From assembly GCF_003286125.1 (NCBI RefSeq), contig NZ_QMED01000003.1, positions 1 through 64,000 on the forward strand: a stretch of DNA of 64,000 bases, given 5' to 3'. Both the position numbers and the translations under genes were made by a program. The notes below the pieces were generated by a model. The model saw nothing but the letters and a program-made list of their open reading frames with translations. It was not told the origin of the DNA and ran no database searches. This DNA is from Algibacillus agarilyticus (GTDB lineage Bacteria; Pseudomonadota; Gammaproteobacteria; Enterobacterales; Alteromonadaceae). Of the stretch, positions 8,234-17,064 are shown in pieces; position 1 is the stretch's first letter, and each line of letters starts with the position of its first letter.

Positions 8234-8286
8234 ATACCCAAGTGACTGCAAGATGCTGAACTCGCATTTTGAAGCGACTTGGGTAT
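8234..8286. repeat. 53-bp imperfect palindrome, likely dispersed repeat
   Basis: The perfect 10-bp arms ATACCCAAGT (8234-8243) and ACTTGGGTAT (8277-8286) enclose a partly self-complementary middle. It resembles short REP-like palindromes scattered in marine gammaproteobacterial genomes. It lies between two genes of the oxygenase cluster and could form a hairpin in the transcript. Copy number cannot be checked from one window. Confidence 0.55.
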
Positions 8287-8298
8287 AGGTAAATACAT

Positions 8299-8934
8299 TT
8301 AGCCTAATTGTTTTATATCACTGGCTAATTCTTGAATGAAGCTATCATGTAACCAGCCCGGAGTTGAACGACGATTCATGATCGTATTCCAATTAACTTC
8401 TCGTTCGAAAGAAATAACGTTATTATCACGACCCACAATAACCCAACCCCATGTACCGAGTTGTTCAAAAAATAATTTAACGCGCATACCAGTGACTAAG
8501 TGCGCTTCACCATGTAAATCAACAAATGGGAAAGGCGATTCGTGTGGAATTTTGTTTGGTTTTTCAAGTTGTGCCATCACCCATTTAATTTCATATTTAC
8601 CGACTAAATCGGGTGCGATAGTGGGTAAAAATTCAGCAGCAATTGCTTTCGCTTGATCTTCAGACGGTAAACCTGAACCACAGTGCTGTTTCTCGATATG
8701 AATAAAACCCATGATTTTAGTCGCGTCTAAATCGACACTTACACTAAAATGTTCCCCACCTAATACACTTTGCTCTTGATGTGATTGCTGATAGCGAAAA
8801 ACAAATACCGGAATACTGTCATGACTCAATAATAAACAACTAACAACCACATAGCCTTCAGGAACTTTGACTTGTTTTGCGATTAATTGCTCAGCTAATA
8901 CTTTCTGTTTATCAATACTTTCATTTTTTAACAT
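8299..8934 (-). CDS. Unrecognised soluble protein
   Basis: A 211-residue protein with no signal peptide and no transmembrane segment. A weak match to YcdB/YcdC-like repeats is suggested by IMGFIHIEKQHCGSGLPSE followed by DQAKAIAAEFLPTIAPDL, but I do not rely on it. The ATG at 8934, 22 nt after the oxygenase stop, has a weak AAGAG site; an ATG at 9015 would lie inside the oxygenase gene and is rejected. Cotranscription with the upstream oxygenase and reductase is likely. Function unknown. Confidence 0.65.
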   Translation of the reverse strand: MLKNESIDKQKVLAEQLIAKQVKVPEGYVVVSCLLLSHDSIPVFVFRYQQSHQEQSVLGGEHFSVSVDLDATKIMGFIHIEKQHCGSGLPSEDQAKAIAAEFLPTIAPDLVGKYEIKWVMAQLEKPNKIPHESPFPFVDLHGEAHLVTGMRVKLFFEQLGTWGWVIVGRDNNVISFEREVNWNTIMNRRSTPGWLHDSFIQELASDIKQLG

Positions 8935-8956
8935 GTTAATAATACTCTTAATTAAT

Positions 8957-9967
8957 TTATAAAAGGATGCCGCCACGTACCACGCCACCCTGTGTCGTTC
9001 CATATAACGGTTCAAATTCAGGGGCTAGATTTCTACCTTCATAAGCCGCTAGCCATAAACGCATCAATAAACGTGAATATTCAGTGGTATCGGTATAGGT
9101 ATTTCTTGAATGACAAATTGTAAAATTATTGATAAATTGAATATCGCCTTTATCAAAAGATAAATTAAAACAAACATCATCTTGGTTTAAACGCATATCA
9201 AGATAATCTAATGCTTCAATTTGAATTGCGGTTAAACTGGGCACGCCTTCTATATCTTGGCTTAGCTCTATAAAGCGACGTAAATATCGACTTGCAAATT
9301 TATCGTTATGACTGGTAAAAACAGGTAATTGATAATAAGCCGACAATCCATCTGCTTCAAAAGGTGCACGGCCATGATAAAAATCCGTACATAATACTTC
9401 AGCTAAATCAGGGCGTTCTTTTTTTATTTTATTGTACACATTCGTTAAACTTGCCAGTTTGCTTTCGCCCCCTGTCGCAGATTTATTAATGCATAATAAC
9501 GAGACGATATCGCTTCTGTCGGTATGCCAAGGAAGTTGATCACTTGTATTAGTGCCTCGCCCTGCCTGTGCATAAAGGTTTTCGCCTTTGTTATACACCT
9601 CTTGTAATAACTCACCTTCAAGACTTTGGGGTAAAGGGTGTCCCAAATAACAACCGATGCCTAAGAAAAGTATTTTTAATTGCTCTTTTGTGTAATTATC
9701 AACGGGCAGCCCTTTAATAACGACCAAGCCTAAATCATTTTCTATTGCACTGCGTATCGCTATTAATTTTTGACTTAACTGCGGTAAAACAAAGTTTTCC
9801 ATCGTAATTTGATTTAACGTGACACCGCTTTGTGAAAATTGAATTAACGCAAAATCAATTTCACTTATATCAACATCAGTTAAATAATATCGCCAACTGC
9901 TATCAGCTTGTAAATCAGCAGGTTGCCACGCTGACCGATCATTAATAAACGCTATACTTTTGTTCAT
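8957..9967 (-). CDS. TauD/TfdA-like Fe(II)/2-oxoglutarate-dependent oxygenase
   Basis: A 336-residue enzyme with the non-heme iron facial triad: HTD at 148-150 in LPWHTDRSDIV and distal His286 in FINNFTICHSRNTY. Arg303 is a likely 2-oxoglutarate ligand. Family members hydroxylate or desaturate small substrates using O2 and 2-oxoglutarate. The ATG overlaps the reductase stop by 4 bp (ATGA), so the two genes are translationally coupled. The natural substrate is unknown; neighbours (thiolase, reductase) suggest an acyl-derived or secondary metabolite. It is not specifically similar to taurine dioxygenase. Confidence 0.85.
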   Translation of the reverse strand: MNKSIAFINDRSAWQPADLQADSSWRYYLTDVDISEIDFALIQFSQSGVTLNQITMENFVLPQLSQKLIAIRSAIENDLGLVVIKGLPVDNYTKEQLKILFLGIGCYLGHPLPQSLEGELLQEVYNKGENLYAQAGRGTNTSDQLPWHTDRSDIVSLLCINKSATGGESKLASLTNVYNKIKKERPDLAEVLCTDFYHGRAPFEADGLSAYYQLPVFTSHNDKFASRYLRRFIELSQDIEGVPSLTAIQIEALDYLDMRLNQDDVCFNLSFDKGDIQFINNFTICHSRNTYTDTTEYSRLLMRLWLAAYEGRNLAPEFEPLYGTTQGGVVRGGILL

Positions 9968-10638
9968 GCAATCATCTCTGTTGAATATTGATCTTGCAAA
10001 AATTCTCTTATTGGATAATCACCGTTAATGACATCAATAGTGCGTCTTTGAGCAGGTAAATCCGGATTTGATAAGCACTGTAAAATAAGTTCAACCACGT
10101 CTTCTCTCGCGATACAACTCTGTGCATTATTACTATCACCCCAATCAAACTTACCCGTCACTAACCCCGTGGCTTCAGTATCTAATAAACGACCAGGACG
10201 CAATAATGTGTAATTTAATGTTGATGTACATAATTTCTCATCCGCTAAATTACGGGCAACTAAATAATGTCGAATTCTTTCAGGTCCACGTAATGGGGCA
10301 TCTGCCTTTAATGAACTCACCATAATGAAATGCTTAATTCCTTGTTTTTCACTCTCTTCTATCACACGAATTGAACCCCATAAATCCACTAATAATGTTT
10401 TATGTGGACTCGATTTAGCGCCCGAACCTGCACTAAAAACAACCTGTTCGCAACCACTGATCGCATCTGAGATATTGCCTTCTAAATCACCAAATACCGC
10501 TTCAACGCCTAACGAAACAAACTGCTCAATTTGGCCAAGATCTCTTACCATAACTCTGATATCTAAGCCTGCATCGACACAGCGTTGAACCAATCTTTTG
10601 CCTATTTTTCCATTTCCACCAATAATTAGTGTTTTCAT
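9964..10638 (-). CDS. NAD(P)-binding atypical SDR / NmrA-like reductase
   Basis: A 224-residue Rossmann protein starting with MKTLIIGGNGKIGKRL, which contains the GxxGxxG dinucleotide site (GGNGKIG). It continues with MVRDL after the second strand, FIMVSS at the usual catalytic-strand position, and LLRPGRLL near the substrate pocket. This pattern fits SDR_a5/NmrA-like proteins, which can be true reductases or redox sensors. The ATG at 10638 has GGAG 7 nt upstream; an ATG at 10650 overlaps that site and is less likely. It overlaps the oxygenase gene by 4 bp. A role reducing a pathway intermediate is inferred. Confidence 0.82.
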   Translation of the reverse strand: MKTLIIGGNGKIGKRLVQRCVDAGLDIRVMVRDLGQIEQFVSLGVEAVFGDLEGNISDAISGCEQVVFSAGSGAKSSPHKTLLVDLWGSIRVIEESEKQGIKHFIMVSSLKADAPLRGPERIRHYLVARNLADEKLCTSTLNYTLLRPGRLLDTEATGLVTGKFDWGDSNNAQSCIAREDVVELILQCLSNPDLPAQRRTIDVINGDYPIREFLQDQYSTEMIA

Positions 10639-10787
10639 ATTTAACTCCATCTATAATCATTATTTATGTAAATTGTTTTAGCTTTTAAGTAACATTTTCT
10701 TAGTATGAACAAGGTTTAAGCTCGCTTGAATACTCATTATTGAAAGGGCTGTTGTGCATTTTTTAACACCCCATAAATACCGTCGTA

Positions 10788-11963
10788 TTAACATGACTCT
10801 AATACATGTGTGAAAGCCACTGATGCAGCCCCTGAAAAGTTCTGTGCTAATGCAATACCAGCATTTCTGACTTGGTTGCACCCAGCGTTATCTGTTAATT
10901 GTAAAAAGCATTCTGCGAGTTGATAAATTCCCGTGGCACCAACAGGGTGACCACGCGCTTTAAGTCCGCCAAAAGTACAAATAGGAAGTTGACCTTGTAA
11001 ACTAATTTGGTTGCTTTGTGCATAGTCAGTTCCCTCTCCTTTTTCTGCAAAGCCAGCCGCTTCTATACTTAATGCGGTCATCACCGTATAAGCGTCATGT
11101 GGTTCAAAAATATCAACATCTTTGAAAGAGATACCTGATATTTTATATGCTCGTTTAAATGATAATTCTGCAGAGGCTAATTGCACCGGAGACCTTCGAT
11201 TCGAGAGCGCTAATTCATCACACGCCACAGTCGACGCTAATATTTTAACAACATGATGACCTTGTAACTGGCAATAACGCGCCATATCAGCGTTACCTAA
11301 TAAGATAGTTGCCGCACCATCACAAATAGGAGGCGCATCTAATAAGCGCAATGGCGCTATTAACATACGAGATATCGTATAATCGGCTTTGCAAACAGGC
11401 TTACGCAACATTGCATTAGGGTTTGTTAACGCATTTTTATGTGCATTAACTGAAAAACCTGAAAAACGGTCGGCATCAACATTATAAGTAGACATATAAT
11501 TTTGCATTAAATCAGCATTCAAGCTTAAAAATGTAGAGCCCTGGCTCCCTTCAGTTTCTCTATGAGAAGCAGTAGCTAATGCTTTAGTTGTTGACTCTCT
11601 ATCTGCATGTGTCATTTTTTCAACGCCGCAAACAGCTACAACATCATGGCAACCGCTTGCAACAGACATATACCCAATGCGTGCAGCCGCAGCCCCTGAA
11701 GCACAAGCACCTTCAGCGGTAAAAGCTTCCACTCCACTTAATCCTGCAAAGTTCGCAATTTTAGTCGCTACCAGTTGTTGCTGGCACAATTGGCCTGCCA
11801 TCATGTTGCCTGCATATAAGGCACTAATTTTCTTCGATTCAAGCCCGATGCTTTCAAGTGCAATACCGATAGATTCAGAGCCCATTTCCCCCACACACAT
11901 TTCTTTGCGTTTACCCACTGGTGTCATGCCAACACCTAAAATAAAGACGTCTTTGTTGCCCAT
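10788..11963 (-). CDS. Thiolase-family acyl-CoA acyltransferase, SCP2-like
   Basis: A 391-residue thiolase-fold protein. Visible catalytic elements are Cys87 in EGACASG, the HDA motif in FEPHDAYTVM, and GGLKARGHPVGATG near the C-terminus. The final active-site region is QNFSGAASV, lacking the second catalytic Cys of classical thiolases, as in SCP2-type thiolases. It would cleave or form beta-ketoacyl-CoA. The ATG at 11963 has GGA 8 nt upstream; Met at 11975 is an alternative. It heads the oxygenase cluster, 149 nt before the reductase. It could supply beta-ketoacyl groups to the AfsA-type enzyme, which is speculative. Confidence 0.85.
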   Translation of the reverse strand: MGNKDVFILGVGMTPVGKRKEMCVGEMGSESIGIALESIGLESKKISALYAGNMMAGQLCQQQLVATKIANFAGLSGVEAFTAEGACASGAAAARIGYMSVASGCHDVVAVCGVEKMTHADRESTTKALATASHRETEGSQGSTFLSLNADLMQNYMSTYNVDADRFSGFSVNAHKNALTNPNAMLRKPVCKADYTISRMLIAPLRLLDAPPICDGAATILLGNADMARYCQLQGHHVVKILASTVACDELALSNRRSPVQLASAELSFKRAYKISGISFKDVDIFEPHDAYTVMTALSIEAAGFAEKGEGTDYAQSNQISLQGQLPICTFGGLKARGHPVGATGIYQLAECFLQLTDNAGCNQVRNAGIALAQNFSGAASVAFTHVLESC

Positions 11964-12130
11964 TTTATATTCCATATAAATATAACTAACCTTAAAAACA
12001 AACAATATATATAAGGGGCTAAGTTTAAATAATTAAGACACTCCCTCAAAGTTTTAATATTGCTATTATGATTTTTGTGAAAGCGGATAATAATTTTTAT
12101 TAAAATTAACCCGACTGTAGGTATAATCAA

Positions 12131-12640
12131 CGAGATCCTAGATTAGAATAACATTTGAATTTCTTGTCTATTCCCCCACATCTAGTCACCATAATAAATG
12201 ATGATGAAGTTCCGCCCTATGCCTAAAAATGCACAAGCGTATTGTAAAAATAGATCAATTAATGTTATTTAAATTTAATAGTCGTCATTTATATGTTCTG
12301 AATATAATTTTTTGATTTAGGCTCCACTCAAACGAGAGCTTACGGCTTTAAGGCAAAGCCAATATATGTAATTTAATGAATACACCAGAACGGAGTATTG
12401 CGAATGACCTTGGGTGTAACTGGCCCTTTAGGGTGACTAAAATTGTTAATGCCAAATTTTTAGCTTAAAAACTGCAATAAATGATCTAAAGGTCCCCGTT
12501 TTCTATAAACGTTGACCATTTAAGTACCTTGTCATGCCTTTTTTTCATTGGTGTTTTAGCGCGTTGATCATTATCACCGTTTGGTAGATTAAGGCCGACG
12601 TATAATGTAATGATAATTTTAGCTGGGTAACTCGTATTAA
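12131..12640. other. Gene-poor gap, possible decayed repeat
   Basis: No convincing gene on either strand. On the minus strand about 50 codons stay open and end in SRTFIENG-like sequence (WSTFIENGDL) near 12485, but there is no good start and another frame looks equally protein-like. It may be remnant mobile or repeat DNA. Nothing else is supported here. Confidence 0.3.
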
Positions 12641-12670
12641 ACTAAAACATCGTTTGTTTTACAAACGATG
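12640..12670 (-). terminator. Intrinsic terminator after the DoxX gene
   Basis: CATCGTTTG (12648-12656) pairs perfectly with CAAACGATG (12662-12670) around a 5-nt loop. On the minus strand the stem is followed by TTTTAGTTT, a U-rich tail, 25 nt beyond the DoxX stop. Confidence 0.7.
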
Positions 12671-12695
12671 CATTAGCTTATTTGTTATCCCAAGT

Positions 12696-13286
12696 TTAGG
12701 TTAAATATTTTTTAGCCAAGTAATAATCAACACTTACGTAACGGCCGCCACCATAAAAAAACAAACAGAAAAACATAACAAAATACGTGATTGCAAATTC
12801 AACGCCATTATTTAAAATAGTGAATGACCCACTGCTCGTTAGCCATTCATAATTACCGTATTCTTGTAAAATACTTTTTGCCATCGCTAATTTTTCTTGT
12901 GATGCCAAAACTTGATCATTAGCTAGCCAGCTGCTGCTATCAGCAATAGCCAGCCATCCGTTCTGAATATGAACACTAAAAGCGGCAACTAACATGGTGA
13001 TCATTAACGGAATAGAAATCCAACGAGTCGCTAAACCTATTATGAGTAAAATCCCGCCTATTAATTCTGTCGACATGGCTAAAAATGCCATTAAAGTTGG
13101 CAATGGCATGCCTAGATAAGCAAACCACTCGACAACGCCACCAAATCCCACGTATTTATTATAACCCGCTTGTAACATGACAGGCGCTAAATACAGTCTA
13201 ACTAACAAAGGGGCTAACCCATCTAATGCTTTCGATTTATCTAATAATTGATGTAGTGGTAAATAATATTTTTTGATTAAACTCAT
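12696..13286 (-). CDS. DoxX-family inner-membrane protein
   Basis: A 196-residue protein with four transmembrane segments. The first contains LVRLYLAPVMLQAGYNKYVG, a typical DoxX opening, and the second MSTELIGGILLIIGLATRW. DoxX proteins are membrane subunits associated with quinone or thiosulfate redox and oxidative-stress complexes. A ~60-residue soluble insertion (NGWLAIADSSSWL onward) separates segments three and four. The start has only a weak GAG site. It stands alone, divergent from mfd, with its own terminator. Function in this organism is unknown. Confidence 0.82.
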   Translation of the reverse strand: MSLIKKYYLPLHQLLDKSKALDGLAPLLVRLYLAPVMLQAGYNKYVGFGGVVEWFAYLGMPLPTLMAFLAMSTELIGGILLIIGLATRWISIPLMITMLVAAFSVHIQNGWLAIADSSSWLANDQVLASQEKLAMAKSILQEYGNYEWLTSSGSFTILNNGVEFAITYFVMFFCLFFYGGGRYVSVDYYLAKKYLT

Positions 13287-13579
13287 TATGTTTTGTTCTC
13301 AAAATTAGGGGTGGTTAACTCACCTGAACAATAAATGTTGCGTAAAGTAAATAAAACGACGATTTTAAAAGAGTCTATTAAACATAAGCAAATAAACCTT
13401 TTGTAGCGATTAATCATAAAGACCTTAGAAAATTGAATTAACTTTCACTTCACTTAAATTGGTAAGCGATAAATAGCTGAATATTAAGCTTTAGTTGATA
13501 TTAATTACGACTTTGGGTTTAAAAAACCAGACACCTTCTTTAGAATAGCGTTAATTAAAAATAATAGATAAAATACAGC

Positions 13580-16500
13580 ATGGCGCAAGTAACTATAACC
13601 TCTCCTGCTCTTCCTAAATTAAACAGCAAAAACATCGACAGTATCAGCTGGGGAAACTTGCAAGGCAGTAGTTTATCTTTAGCGTTAACCCACGCTGCTC
13701 AAACTAACGACTCTCCTTTTGTGGTGATCACGCAAGATACCCCATCGGCTTTGCGCTTAACGGATGAATTAACGGCTTATGCAAGCCAATACCATACACC
13801 AGTTTATTATTTTCCTGATTGGGAGACCTTACCCTATGATACGTTTTCACCACATCAAGATATTATTTCACAAAGATTAGCCACGCTTAATCAATTACAA
13901 ACAAGTCAGCCTGGTATATACGTTGTTTCTGCGAGTACGGCTTTAGGCTATCAAACGCCCCCCACCTTTTTTCATCAATATTCATTAATGCTCAAACAAG
14001 GCCAACGGATTGATATTCAGGCGATGCGTGATCGTTTGTCGCTCGCGGGGTATCGATTAGTCGATCAAGTCATGGAGCACGGTGAATTCAGTGTTAGAGG
14101 CTCTATTCTTGATTTGTTTCCAATGGGCAGTATGCAACCTTACCGGTTAGATTTTTTTGATGAAGAGCTCGATTCAATTCGCTGTTTTGACACGGAAACT
14201 CAACGCTCTGACGATAAGATTGACGCGATTAATTTGTTACCCGCTCACGAATTTCCAACGGATGCCCCCGCAATTGAATTATTTCGTAAGCAATTTAGAG
14301 ATGAATTTGAAGCCAATACCAACAAAGAATCAATCTATTACCAAGTAAGCAAAAATATTATGCCTGCAGGGATAGAGTATTATTTACCGCTATTCTTTGA
14401 ACAATGTGTCACGTTATTTGATTATATTCCGACTGATACTCACATTGCATATTCTTGCCAAATCATGGCAAAAATAGAACATTTTTTAGACGATGTAGCC
14501 ACTCGATATGAAAATAGACGTTTTGACAAAAATCGCCCGTTATTAAAACCAAATCAATTATTTTTATCTGCAAATACGTTTTTTGCCAAACTCAAACTAT
14601 TTCCTCGTATCGAATACAATGTTGACCCTGTCGATGATAATAAAAGCGGGCGGTTTAATTACCATACCAACGTTATTAACGATATAGCCATTGATGCACA
14701 ATCAAAAACACCGTATAAAAATTTACTCGACTACATCAATAAAACACCCAATGTGGTGTTTTTATGTGAAACCCAAGGTCGGCGCGAAACCGTTTTAGAA
14801 ATGCTCGTTAAAGCCAAGCTGAAACCTAAAGTCTATGAGAATATTCAAGCCTATTTAGCCGCACCTGAAAAATTAGCGATTTGTGTTACCGCTTTTGAAC
14901 ACAGTTTTGTGGCTAAAGTTGAAAGGCGTACAATCTCATTTATTTGTGAAACCGAGCTATTAGGTAACCCGGTTAGTCAAAAACGCAGACGACGTAATAA
15001 AAGCCAAATAACGACCAGCGAAAGTATTGTTAAAAATTTGGCTGAATTATCAACCGGCCAACCCGTTGTGCATGTTGATCATGGTGTCGGTCGTTATATC
15101 GGCTTACAAACACTTGATACAGGCGGAATGCCGACTGAATTTTTAACGATTGAATACGCAGATTCTAAATTGTATGTGCCCGTGGCAAGCTTACATTTAA
15201 TATCGCGTTACTCGGGTGCCGATGTTGATAATGCCCCCATGCATAAGTTAAGCAGTGATGCATGGCAGAAAGCCCGACGTAAAGCCGCTGAAAAAATTCG
15301 TGATGTCGCAGCAGAGTTACTGGATGTATATGCTAATCGCGCAACCAAATCAGGCTTTAAATTTCGCTTAGATGATGAAGCTTATAAACAATTTTGTGCG
15401 GGTTTTCCATTTGAAGAAACAGAAGATCAACAAAATGCAATTAACCATGTTGTGAATGACATGGTTTCGCCACAAGCAATGGACCGTTTGGTGTGTGGTG
15501 ATGTGGGTTTTGGTAAAACTGAAGTCGCGATGCGAGCCACTTTTGTGGCCGTAAACGAAGCAAAGCAAGTTGCCGTATTAGTGCCCACAACATTGTTAGC
15601 CCAACAGCATTACGAAAATTTTAAAGACCGATTTGCAAACTGGCCTATACGTGTTGAAGTTTTGTCTCGTTTTAATACCGCCAAAGAACAAAAAGAAGTG
15701 CTGACGGCACTCGAAGAAGGCAAAGTCGACATTATCATTGGTACACACAAATTATTGCAACCCGATGTTAAATACGCCGATTTAGGCTTATTAATTGTTG
15801 ATGAAGAACACCGATTTGGTGTACGCCAAAAAGAAGTTATTAAAAAGCACCGCGCCAATATCGATATTTTAACGCTCACCGCAACCCCAATTCCCCGCAC
15901 ATTAAATATGTCGATGAGTGGTATGCGTGATTTATCGATAATTGCCACACCACCAGCAAAACGCTTGTCCGTTAAAACGTTTGTTAGGCAATATGATGAA
16001 GCCACTGTTAAAGAAGCCATTACCCGAGAAATTATGCGCGGTGGCCAAGTGTACTTTTTACATAATGCGGTAGAAACCATAGAAAGAACCGCAGCGGACC
16101 TACAAGAACTTTTACCGGATGCTCGGATTATTGTAGCGCATGGTCAAATGCGTGAACGCGATTTAGAACGTGTCATGTCTGAATTTTATCATCAACGTTA
16201 TAATGTTTTAGTTTGTAGTACGATCATCGAAACCGGTATAGATATACCCAGTGCTAACACCATTATAATTGATAGAGCGGATAACTTCGGTTTAGCACAA
16301 CTCCACCAATTACGGGGGCGTGTTGGCCGTTCTCATCATCAAGCTTATGCATACCTTCTTACTCCACACCCTAAACGGTTAAGTAAAGATGCCAAGAAAC
16401 GTTTAGATGCCATTTCGACCTTAGAAGATTTAGGCGCTGGGTTTGCCTTAGCAACACACGATTTAGAAATACGGGGCGCGGGTGAGTTACTCGGTGATGG

Positions 16501-17050
16501 GCAAAGCGGGCAAATAGCGTCAATCGGTTTTACGCTTTATATGGAAATGCTTGATAAAGCCGTTGAATCATTAAAACAAGGCAAAGAGCCTTTACTAGAT
16601 GATGTATTGCGACAACAAACTGAAGTCGACTTACGTATACCGGCATTATTGCCAGAAGATTATATTCATGATGTCAGTTTACGTTTATCGTTATACAAAA
16701 AAATTGCCAGCTGCTCAATCGAACGGGATGTTGACGATGTTCACATTGAGTTAATTGATCGTTTTGGTTTATTACCAAGTTCAGCTAAAAATTTATTAAA
16801 ACTCACCAAATTGAAAATAATTGCGCAAGGGATCGGGATTAAAAAATTAGATGCGGGCCCTAAAGGTGGATTATTAGAATTTTTAGCTGACACAAAAGTT
16901 AACCCCGAAAAAATAATCGGTTTAATTCAATCGGCGCCCACCGTGTTCGGCTTTGGTGGACCAGACAAAGTTAAATTTACGATTGATACACATAACGCCG
17001 AAGATAGAATTGAATTTATCGAAAAATTGATAAATGATCTTGCTGACTAA
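13580..17050 (+). CDS. mfd: Transcription-repair coupling factor
   Basis: ATP-dependent translocase that removes RNA polymerase stalled at DNA damage and recruits UvrA. At 1156 residues it is full length. The UvrB-homology region (PVYYFPDWETLPYD, SPHQDIISQRLATL) comes first. The RNA-polymerase-interacting domain includes VDHGVGRYIGL. The RecG-like motor has Walker A GDVGFGKTE at ~640, the DEEH box in VDEEHRFGVRQKE near 740, and TATPIPRTLNMSM near 767. A TRCF C-terminal domain follows. It is followed after 14 nt by csiV, a pairing common in Alteromonadales. Confidence 0.98.
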   Translation: MAQVTITSPALPKLNSKNIDSISWGNLQGSSLSLALTHAAQTNDSPFVVITQDTPSALRLTDELTAYASQYHTPVYYFPDWETLPYDTFSPHQDIISQRLATLNQLQTSQPGIYVVSASTALGYQTPPTFFHQYSLMLKQGQRIDIQAMRDRLSLAGYRLVDQVMEHGEFSVRGSILDLFPMGSMQPYRLDFFDEELDSIRCFDTETQRSDDKIDAINLLPAHEFPTDAPAIELFRKQFRDEFEANTNKESIYYQVSKNIMPAGIEYYLPLFFEQCVTLFDYIPTDTHIAYSCQIMAKIEHFLDDVATRYENRRFDKNRPLLKPNQLFLSANTFFAKLKLFPRIEYNVDPVDDNKSGRFNYHTNVINDIAIDAQSKTPYKNLLDYINKTPNVVFLCETQGRRETVLEMLVKAKLKPKVYENIQAYLAAPEKLAICVTAFEHSFVAKVERRTISFICETELLGNPVSQKRRRRNKSQITTSESIVKNLAELSTGQPVVHVDHGVGRYIGLQTLDTGGMPTEFLTIEYADSKLYVPVASLHLISRYSGADVDNAPMHKLSSDAWQKARRKAAEKIRDVAAELLDVYANRATKSGFKFRLDDEAYKQFCAGFPFEETEDQQNAINHVVNDMVSPQAMDRLVCGDVGFGKTEVAMRATFVAVNEAKQVAVLVPTTLLAQQHYENFKDRFANWPIRVEVLSRFNTAKEQKEVLTALEEGKVDIIIGTHKLLQPDVKYADLGLLIVDEEHRFGVRQKEVIKKHRANIDILTLTATPIPRTLNMSMSGMRDLSIIATPPAKRLSVKTFVRQYDEATVKEAITREIMRGGQVYFLHNAVETIERTAADLQELLPDARIIVAHGQMRERDLERVMSEFYHQRYNVLVCSTIIETGIDIPSANTIIIDRADNFGLAQLHQLRGRVGRSHHQAYAYLLTPHPKRLSKDAKKRLDAISTLEDLGAGFALATHDLEIRGAGELLGDGQSGQIASIGFTLYMEMLDKAVESLKQGKEPLLDDVLRQQTEVDLRIPALLPEDYIHDVSLRLSLYKKIASCSIERDVDDVHIELIDRFGLLPSSAKNLLKLTKLKIIAQGIGIKKLDAGPKGGLLEFLADTKVNPEKIIGLIQSAPTVFGFGGPDKVKFTIDTHNAEDRIEFIEKLINDLAD

Positions 17051-17064
17051 ATCAGCTTAAATAA

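Noticed and set aside
10678-10881. Minus-strand frame of 67 codons after the thiolase
   Set aside because: Overlaps the thiolase end in another frame and has no plausible start.
12131-12640. tRNA or small RNA gene in the large gap
   Set aside because: No cloverleaf, no promoter-terminator pair apart from the DoxX terminator at its right edge.
15610-16080. Minus-strand frame of 156 codons
   Set aside because: Antisense shadow of the mfd helicase domain.
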